Assembly: GCA_016193165.1 (NCBI GenBank)
Contig: JACPST010000062.1
Location: 1-6,617 of the forward strand
Direction: 5' to 3'
Length of the DNA: 6,617 nt
Origin: Deltaproteobacteria bacterium
GTDB lineage: Bacteria; Bdellovibrionota; JACOXK01; 2-02-FULL-40-11
Both the position numbers and the translations under genes were made by a program. Position 1 is the stretch's first letter. The number at the start of each line of letters is the position of its first letter. This document shows, piece after piece, positions 1 through 4,285 of this stretch. The notes under the pieces were generated by a model. The model saw only the letters and a program-made list of their open reading frames with translations. It was not told where the DNA came from and made no database searches.

Positions 1-1104
1 ATTATGCGCTTTTTGAATGGGCTGATTTTTTCGCATAGCAACAGAGATTTGAAAAAGAGACGGATCTTTTAAATCCATCATCCCGCCGTTCACATGAGAA
101 GCAATTTCTTCATCAATAATCATTTGCTTATAAAGCCTGGAGCCTTCTCCATTAAAAAGAATTTCTCCTAAAAGTTCTAAAGCAGGCGTATCGTCATGTT
201 TATATTGAGGGACATGAAACGCATAAATGACCTTTTCTACATCGATGTCATCTCTGCGGATCGTGAGTTTTCGTTCTTTGGTTTGAGGCGGCTCTGAAGG
301 AATATTTTCAGGAGAAATTTGAGATGAAGGAATTCCTCCATAGTATTTTTGAATCCATTCCATGGTTTTCTTTTTGTGGACATTTCCTACAATAACAAGG
401 GTTGCATTATTGGGAGCATAGTAAGTCTTGTAAAACGCAATACAATCTTCCAACGTTAGCCCCGTAATATCTTCCATCCATCCAATGACAGGCTGAGCAT
501 AGGGATGCGTAGTATAGGCCAGGTGATCGAGCTCTTCATTCATAGTGCCTTCGACATCATTATCTACGCGAAAGCGTCTTTCATTTTTAATAACTTCGCG
601 TTCTGAGTTAATTTGTTTTTCATTTAAAATCATATTGCTCATACGCTCCGCTTCCAGCCGAACGACAAGCTCTACTTTTTCTTCATCGCTGGGCAGAACT
701 TCATAATAATTGGTCCAATCGACCCAGGTACTGGCATTGGTATTGGCTCCATGGGCTTCCATCAAGCGATCAAATTCGCCCTCTTTTAAATTTTTGGATT
801 CTTTAAAAAGTAAATGTTCAAAAAAATGAGCAATGCCGGTTTTCCCTTTTTTCTCATGACGAGATCCCACATTAAACCACGTGTAATAAGCAAAGGTTGG
901 AGAATCAGGTTTTAAGGCTAAGATCACTTGAAGCCCATTGGGAAGTTTATAGCGTTCAATTGTTACGTTGCCCCAAGCTTTAATGCTTTCTAACATAGTC
1001 ACCCCGCTTTTTTCTTTTTTACTCAACACAAAAACAATGCTCGCAAAGATTAAAATAATTAAAATGAAGGAATAAAACGTCCAATTCTTTTTGAAGTGCT
1101 CCAC
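1..1104 (-). CDS. M16 family (pitrilysin/insulinase-like) zinc metallopeptidase, membrane-anchored, 3' end outside window
   Basis: The minus frame is open for 368 codons, from a GTG at 1104 to the window edge, so the C-terminal part is missing. Seen: residues 8-27 are a hydrophobic segment (WTFYSF...VFVL), read as a signal anchor. The M16 fold follows from about residue 47 with LPNGLQVIL, the inverted zinc motif HFFEH at 93-97 (H93 and H97 ligands, E96 catalytic), and the distal Glu ligand in EREVIKNE (E175). The continuation (THPYAQPVIGW, FYKTYYAPNNATLVIVGN) is typical of M16 processing-peptidase-like members. Known of the family: zinc-dependent cleavage of peptides in a closed chamber, often formed by two M16 domains. 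The GTG start is chosen because it includes the membrane segment; an in-frame TAG lies only six codons upstream, and the first ATG (996) would remove the anchor. SD is weak. Probably faces the periplasm; substrate unknown. The missing part should hold the R/Y-containing second domain. Confidence 0.93.
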   Translation of the reverse strand, partial: MEHFKKNWTFYSFILIILIFASIVFVLSKKEKSGVTMLESIKAWGNVTIERYKLPNGLQVILALKPDSPTFAYYTWFNVGSRHEKKGKTGIAHFFEHLLFKESKNLKEGEFDRLMEAHGANTNASTWVDWTNYYEVLPSDEEKVELVVRLEAERMSNMILNEKQINSEREVIKNERRFRVDNDVEGTMNEELDHLAYTTHPYAQPVIGWMEDITGLTLEDCIAFYKTYYAPNNATLVIVGNVHKKKTMEWIQKYYGGIPSSQISPENIPSEPPQTKERKLTIRRDDIDVEKVIYAFHVPQYKHDDTPALELLGEILFNGEGSRLYKQMIIDEEIASHVNGGMMDLKDPSLFQISVAMRKNQPIQKAHN

Positions 1105-1173
1105 AATGATCTTTACAGCCTAGCATAAAGTAAAGAGCCTTGTAAAAAAGAAAGGAATGTCAACTCTCTAAAC
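1105..1173. other. Short divergent intergenic region
   Basis: This 69-nt stretch separates the M16 gene from the plus-strand gene and should hold promoters for both. A TTGACA occurs on the minus strand (1163-1158), but the hexamer 17 nt on (AGGCTC) is not a -10 box. On the plus strand TTTACA at 1112-1117 also lacks a good partner. A purine stretch AAAGGAA at 1151-1157 is the only SD-like sequence. No hairpin or operator palindrome is evident. Confidence 0.4.
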
Positions 1174-2706
1174 ATGGAGAGATTAATAAAAATAAGCAAT
1201 TTCAATAGGTTAGAATGGCATATGGTTTGCAAACTAGAACCTCTTATGAAAAAGGGCTGGCTTGCCGTCTTAAATGTTTATTTTATCATCGCTTTGAGCT
1301 TTACTGGGGCGGCCAATTCTCAAGAGATTTATGTTCAAACAAAATTGAAGAATGCCGTCCTTCACTTTGAAGCAAACATTGGGACATTAAGAAATGCTCT
1401 TCAACTTTCACAAATAAAAAAAACATTTACAACTTTATTGGATGTACCCGCAGATAAACTTTCTCTTTTTATCGATGAAAAACTTTTAGAAGATGCCATT
1501 AAACAAGTGCGCTCGGAACTCATCATCCCTCTTCAAAAACAAAGGTTAGAAATTATCGCGCAACTTTTAAGAGCGGCCAAAGAGCACCCTAGGATCTCTA
1601 AAGCCTTTGCTTCTTATCAGGAATCCACACGAGCCTTTCATCGAAGAGAGAGTAACACGGGACTTCAATACGCAATTGGGCGCGGATCGGAACGCTTAGC
1701 TGTTCAAAGCTCTGAAGAAGTTTTTAGCCTCCTGCGAGATTTGTTGGATACTCAAGAAGTTCTATTAGATCCCATGCAAATCTTTCGAATGGCTGCTCAT
1801 CGGGGGCTTAAAATTGTTCCCACTCCAAATATTGCGGAGTGGCATCGCGTTCTTTTTGAAGTTGAGCCTAAACTTTTTTTAATCAGCGATGAAACAAATC
1901 AAGAATTTTTTTATGGCTGGCCAACACGAAGGCTTTTTTCAAATCCAGATTATCTCTATCAGTACTTACGCCAAAAAGCCCATTCAGAACACTCCAACCA
2001 AGCGCAAGAATTTTTAAGAGTCTATGAAAAAAATGTTCCCATGACCGCACATCGTACCTCCCTTATCCCTCAGCAATGGGCCATGATCTACGAGGAGCTG
2101 AGCCAAAGCCACCCTCACCTTCTTCCGGGCGTCTTTTCGCTTCCTGAAAATAAAATATTTTTTAAATTTTACCAAGTTTTGGCCAAGCTCGATCAAAATC
2201 ATGTGTTTTATTGCAGCGACCTCATTAGCCAAACGCTCAAAGAGCATCCCGCAGAGCTTATGGCGGCGCTTCGATTTATTTTAAGAAAACAAGGCGGATT
2301 TTTACCGTCAGAAATACAAAGTGCCACACCCCGGATCTTTATGGCATGGCTCACGGAAGGCAGAATCCCCACTCTTCAGTATGCGATGAAAAAATTAAAA
2401 ATAGCTCAACAAGTTTTACAATCCCTGGAACAGCATGTTTTAAAATCCAATAAACCTTTAAATGAAGATACCTTGATATGGGCGGAACGAACCGTGGAGA
2501 AAAGCTTAGAGCATTTAGACAGCATGTGGAAGGATATAGGACTTCCTTTAAAAAACATTGATAACATTCATTTGGAAGGGGGCTTAACCACTGAGAACCT
2601 GCAACGCATTATGCTCACCCGAAACCTGATCGGTAAACTCTTCGGCAGCGACTATATCGTCGCTCTTCGCGCCCTCAAAACCCATATTCGAAAAGTGCGG
2701 ATTTAA
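1174..2706 (+). CDS. Exported protein of unknown function, about 485-510 aa, predicted largely helical
   Basis: I do not recognise this protein. From the ATG at 1174 it is 510 aa, but a classical signal peptide begins at M25 (ATG at 1246): MKKGWLAVLN, a hydrophobic stretch to about residue 45, and a likely cleavage around 46-49 (GAANS before QEIY). The 24 residues ahead of M25 may be untranslated. No start has a good SD: AAAGGAA at 1151-1157 is 16 nt from 1174, and nothing clear precedes 1246. The mature part has many Leu/Lys/Glu/Gln stretches, no further obvious membrane span, and only one cysteine (CSDL, near residue 346). I see no HExxH, Walker, SxxK or similar catalytic signature. Aromatic-rich stretches such as FFYGWPTRRLF (about 246-256) and WAMIYEELSQSHPHLLPGVF (about 303-322) could be conserved landmarks. 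It is divergent from the M16 gene and convergent with the 292-aa gene, with which it shares 4 nt. It could be a periplasmic or outer-membrane-associated helical protein; that is inference. Confidence 0.8.
   Translation: MERLIKISNFNRLEWHMVCKLEPLMKKGWLAVLNVYFIIALSFTGAANSQEIYVQTKLKNAVLHFEANIGTLRNALQLSQIKKTFTTLLDVPADKLSLFIDEKLLEDAIKQVRSELIIPLQKQRLEIIAQLLRAAKEHPRISKAFASYQESTRAFHRRESNTGLQYAIGRGSERLAVQSSEEVFSLLRDLLDTQEVLLDPMQIFRMAAHRGLKIVPTPNIAEWHRVLFEVEPKLFLISDETNQEFFYGWPTRRLFSNPDYLYQYLRQKAHSEHSNQAQEFLRVYEKNVPMTAHRTSLIPQQWAMIYEELSQSHPHLLPGVFSLPENKIFFKFYQVLAKLDQNHVFYCSDLISQTLKEHPAELMAALRFILRKQGGFLPSEIQSATPRIFMAWLTEGRIPTLQYAMKKLKIAQQVLQSLEQHVLKSNKPLNEDTLIWAERTVEKSLEHLDSMWKDIGLPLKNIDNIHLEGGLTTENLQRIMLTRNLIGKLFGSDYIVALRALKTHIRKVRI
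2703..2706. other. Shared TTAA: overlapping stop codons of two convergent genes
   Basis: The plus gene ends with TAA at 2704-2706. The minus gene ends with TAA read from 2705 to 2703. The palindromic TTAA supplies both stops, so the genes overlap by 4 nt. No hairpin with a T-run is visible nearby on either strand, so transcripts probably run into the opposite gene's 3' end. Confidence 0.9.
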
Positions 2707-3581
2707 AAATCCTCAATCACATTGACCGCGTTGCCGTTGAGAGAACGGATGTGAAGAAGAGTACGGCCATTGAGAGGCTCTTCAATTCGGACATCCTTAT
2801 GAAAGGGCTTTAAGACATTTAAGCAAAGTTCCGTATTTTCAAACTTAGCAATGGGAAGAATGGCCACCACACGATTAGATTCTAAATGAACCGCCACGCG
2901 ATCTAAGCTCATACAGCTATTGGAAAACACTCCATGCAAACGAACGGTTGGTGTTTCTTTTGAAAGGACACGGGCACTTTCAATCGGAGCATAGAGATAA
3001 TCATCCGGTCCTGGATTGGTGGAATGAGCAACAAAGAGCGTAGGAGTCCCCTCTGGACAATCCGAAGGGATATCTAATTTGTATTTACCTGCTTTAAGAA
3101 TTCCCAAGTTAATTTCTTGAGTATAATGCACCATCACCTGAAGACAGGGACCATGATAAAAATAAGCCTGAGGAGTAATTTTAATACGGTTTTCTTCTTT
3201 TTCTATTTTTACAGGACCTAATTTATAACAGGTATTTGGAAAATATCCTTCAACCACTACTTGAGAATTGTCATTGTCATCAAATCCTTGGGGCACGAAA
3301 ACATCGGATACCCCGACTTCTAAAAGACGAGGGCCTTGAGGATCCGTTGCAAAACCAGAAGCGCTCCAAACAATAAAATAAAGCACTAAAAAGAATGTGC
3401 ATAGAAAATGGTGGAAATAAACATTCTTCAGACACGCTATCGATTTCCCCTGCGAGGAAATCGCGCTCGCGCTCACTCTCTCGCTTCGCTCGAACCTTGC
3501 CCGTTCGCCCTCCGCGACGGTCTTCAGAATGTTTATTTCCACCATTTTTGAAACACTATCTATGAGTACTTTAAACTTCAT
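2703..3581 (-). CDS. Exported protein of unknown function with two tandem cysteine-pair domains; N-terminus carries an in-frame palindromic insert
   Basis: 292 aa, with no family I recognise. The ATG at 3581 overlaps the small ORF's stop as ATGA, with GAAAGG 10 nt upstream, so translational coupling supports this start. Residues 12-59 are encoded by a 144-bp inverted-repeat element. Immediately after comes a hydrophobic segment (about 60-74, FLCTFFLVLYFIVW) and a probable signal-peptidase site after SASGFA (78). Without the insert, MKFKVLIDSVS would join directly to this segment and make an ordinary signal peptide. The mature part shows an internal duplication. Repeat 1 (about 94-172) and repeat 2 (about 203-290) share the order V-x-G-x-F-x-N-(T/S)-C, a stretch ending in an I/L-P-x-A block, C-L-x-V, then a hydrophobic tail. 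Cysteines 118/146 and 223/253 sit at equivalent places; C175 lies between. A pair of beta-sandwich domains with disulfides is likely but inferred. Last gene of a coupled block after aroK. Confidence 0.8.
   Translation of the reverse strand: MKFKVLIDSVSKMVEINILKTVAEGERARFERSERVSASAISSQGKSIACLKNVYFHHFLCTFFLVLYFIVWSASGFATDPQGPRLLEVGVSDVFVPQGFDDNDNSQVVVEGYFPNTCYKLGPVKIEKEENRIKITPQAYFYHGPCLQVMVHYTQEINLGILKAGKYKLDIPSDCPEGTPTLFVAHSTNPGPDDYLYAPIESARVLSKETPTVRLHGVFSNSCMSLDRVAVHLESNRVVAILPIAKFENTELCLNVLKPFHKDVRIEEPLNGRTLLHIRSLNGNAVNVIEDF
3405..3548. repeat. 144-bp palindromic element (23-bp terminal inverted repeats, GC-rich core) inserted in a coding frame
   Basis: Arms 3405-3427 and 3526-3548 are perfect 23-bp inverted repeats; after two mismatches, 4 more pairs follow (3430-3433 with 3520-3523). 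The arms are AT-rich (6 G+C of 23), whereas the core 3434-3519 is 55/86 G+C with runs such as GCGCTCGCGCTCACTCTC, unlike the surrounding DNA. The whole unit is 48 codons long and aligned exactly with codons 12-59 of the 292-aa gene, with no stop. No target duplication is evident at the edges and no transposase is present, so it would be non-autonomous. In form it resembles Rickettsia-type palindromic elements, which insert in frame into proteins; relatedness is not shown. Alternatively it could be a MITE relic or an invertible segment. Confidence 0.75.
3441..3463. repeat. Small hairpin inside the palindromic element
   Basis: CGATTTCC at 3441-3448 pairs perfectly with GGAAATCG at 3456-3463 across a 7-nt loop. 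It lies just inside the left arm of the 144-bp element, so the element has a nested hairpin. It is not followed by a T-run on either strand, so it is not a terminator. Confidence 0.65.
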
Positions 3582-3703
3582 TTTTTGGCTGCCTTTCTTT
3601 TTTTCCGTTTCAGCTCAGCGTTCTTTTTAGCACGAGCTTTTTTTTTGGCTTGGCTTTTTCTTCGAAGCATCTTTCGAGTGCCTTTTGAATCTCCTTGTCC
3701 CAT
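3578..3703 (-). CDS. Very basic 41-aa small protein, N-terminus like ribosomal protein bTHX
   Basis: A 41-codon ORF from ATG at 3703 to TGA at 3580-3578. It begins MGQGDSKGTRKM and continues as an almost unbroken Lys/Arg/Ala tail ending KKRKAAKK, so nearly half its residues are Lys or Arg. The strong SD GGAGGG 7 nt before the ATG, the 3-nt gap after aroK and the ATGA overlap with the next gene show it is translated as part of a coupled block. The opening MGxGDxK resembles the start of the small-subunit protein bTHX (typically MGKGDKKTRRGK), a short cationic peptide that sits in 16S rRNA. The C-terminal part does not match the usual RG/G-Y-G-x-x-RPRK ending, so the assignment is tentative. Such a charge could equally suit another rRNA- or nucleic-acid-binding peptide. 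No signal peptide or hydrophobic stretch. Confidence 0.7.
   Translation of the reverse strand: MGQGDSKGTRKMLRRKSQAKKKARAKKNAELKRKKRKAAKK
3592..3597 (-). promoter_or_regulatory. Ribosome binding site of the 292-aa gene, inside the small ORF
   Basis: On the minus strand GAAAGG lies 10 nt before the ATG at 3581 and within the last codons of the preceding small ORF. With the ATGA overlap it supports re-initiation at 3581, and so supports translation through the palindromic element. Confidence 0.5.
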
Positions 3704-3706
3704 ACC

Positions 3707-4216
3707 TTATCCCTCCCCCTCCTCCATCAGTTCTTTACAAATTTGAGTGACCGATTTTCCTTCCGTATCTAACGTAATATCGGATTCTTTATAATACTTT
3801 TCCCGTTCCTTCAAGATGATTCTAATACTGTCTTCTGTTTTGTTTTTAAATAGCGGACGTTCTTCTTCTAACGCTCTTTGAAGAATGGTATCTAAGGAGG
3901 TTTTTAAATAAATCACTTTGCCTAGTTTTTTTAAAATTTGTCGATTCTGAAGGGAAAGAATCGTTCCTCCCCCTGTGGCTAAGATATATTTGGAAGGTAA
4001 AACTCTTTTTTGAAATTCATTCAAACATTGAAATTCCAAGACTCGGAAATAAGACTCATTTTTTCTCTCAAAGAGCTCTGGAATTGACACATGATATTTT
4101 TCTTCAATCATTCGGTCTAAATCAAAAAAAGGAATATGGTTTTTTTCCGCAAGCCACTGACCAAAGGTAGACTTTCCACATCCTGGAGGGCCAATTAAAA
4201 TGAGCGCCTGACGCAT
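3707..4216 (-). CDS. aroK: Shikimate kinase
   Basis: 169 aa, the normal length for a monofunctional AroK/AroL. It transfers the ATP gamma-phosphate to the 3-OH of shikimate, the fifth step of the cytoplasmic chorismate pathway. All landmarks are present: Walker A GPPGCGKST (9-17), the DLD shikimate/Mg site (32-34, with D34), R58 in the substrate site, the GGG loop (82-84), the lid arginine in ERPLF (R120), and the late arginine in EREKYY (R138) followed by the ESD near the C-terminus. Nothing essential is missing, so the enzyme should be active. The ATG at 4216 begins directly at MRQALILIG, just before the P-loop strand, but has no clear SD. It lies 69 nt after the M6 peptidase gene and 3 nt before the 41-aa ORF. 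It is not next to aroB or aroE here, although sequence outside the window was not seen. AroK and AroL are the same family, so the symbol is by convention. Confidence 0.96.
   Translation of the reverse strand: MRQALILIGPPGCGKSTFGQWLAEKNHIPFFDLDRMIEEKYHVSIPELFERKNESYFRVLEFQCLNEFQKRVLPSKYILATGGGTILSLQNRQILKKLGKVIYLKTSLDTILQRALEEERPLFKNKTEDSIRIILKEREKYYKESDITLDTEGKSVTQICKELMEEGEG
3711..3716 (-). promoter_or_regulatory. Strong Shine-Dalgarno of the 41-aa ORF
   Basis: GGAGGG on the minus strand, 7 nt ahead of the ATG at 3703, embedded in the last codons of aroK (which ends Glu-Gly-Glu-Gly). It is the best SD in the window and decides the small ORF's start. Confidence 0.75.
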
Positions 4217-4285
4217 AGGAAATTAAACTTAGCAGTCAGCGTTTAAAATGCAAGCAAAGAGAACATAAATTTAAATGGGCTTTTT

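Noticed and set aside
1158..1163. TTGACA on the minus strand as the M16 gene's -35 box
   Set aside because: The hexamer 17 nt downstream is AGGCTC and no other -10-like sequence lies at 16-18 nt spacing.
2014..2247. 77-codon minus-strand frame inside the plus-strand unknown gene
   Set aside because: It is fully antisense to a longer gene with a signal peptide and has no SD or recognisable sequence.
3432..3443. Lipobox-like SIAC (residues 47-50 of the 292-aa protein)
   Set aside because: The cysteine comes before the hydrophobic segment rather than after it, and it is encoded by the palindromic insert.
3405..3548. Intrinsic terminator formed by the long inverted repeat
   Set aside because: The loop is about 100 nt, no T-run follows the stem on either strand, and the segment lies inside an open frame.
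3408..3551. Plus-strand ORF through the palindromic element as a separate gene
   Set aside because: It consists almost entirely of the inverted-repeat element, has no SD, and its openness follows from the element's symmetry and GC-rich core.
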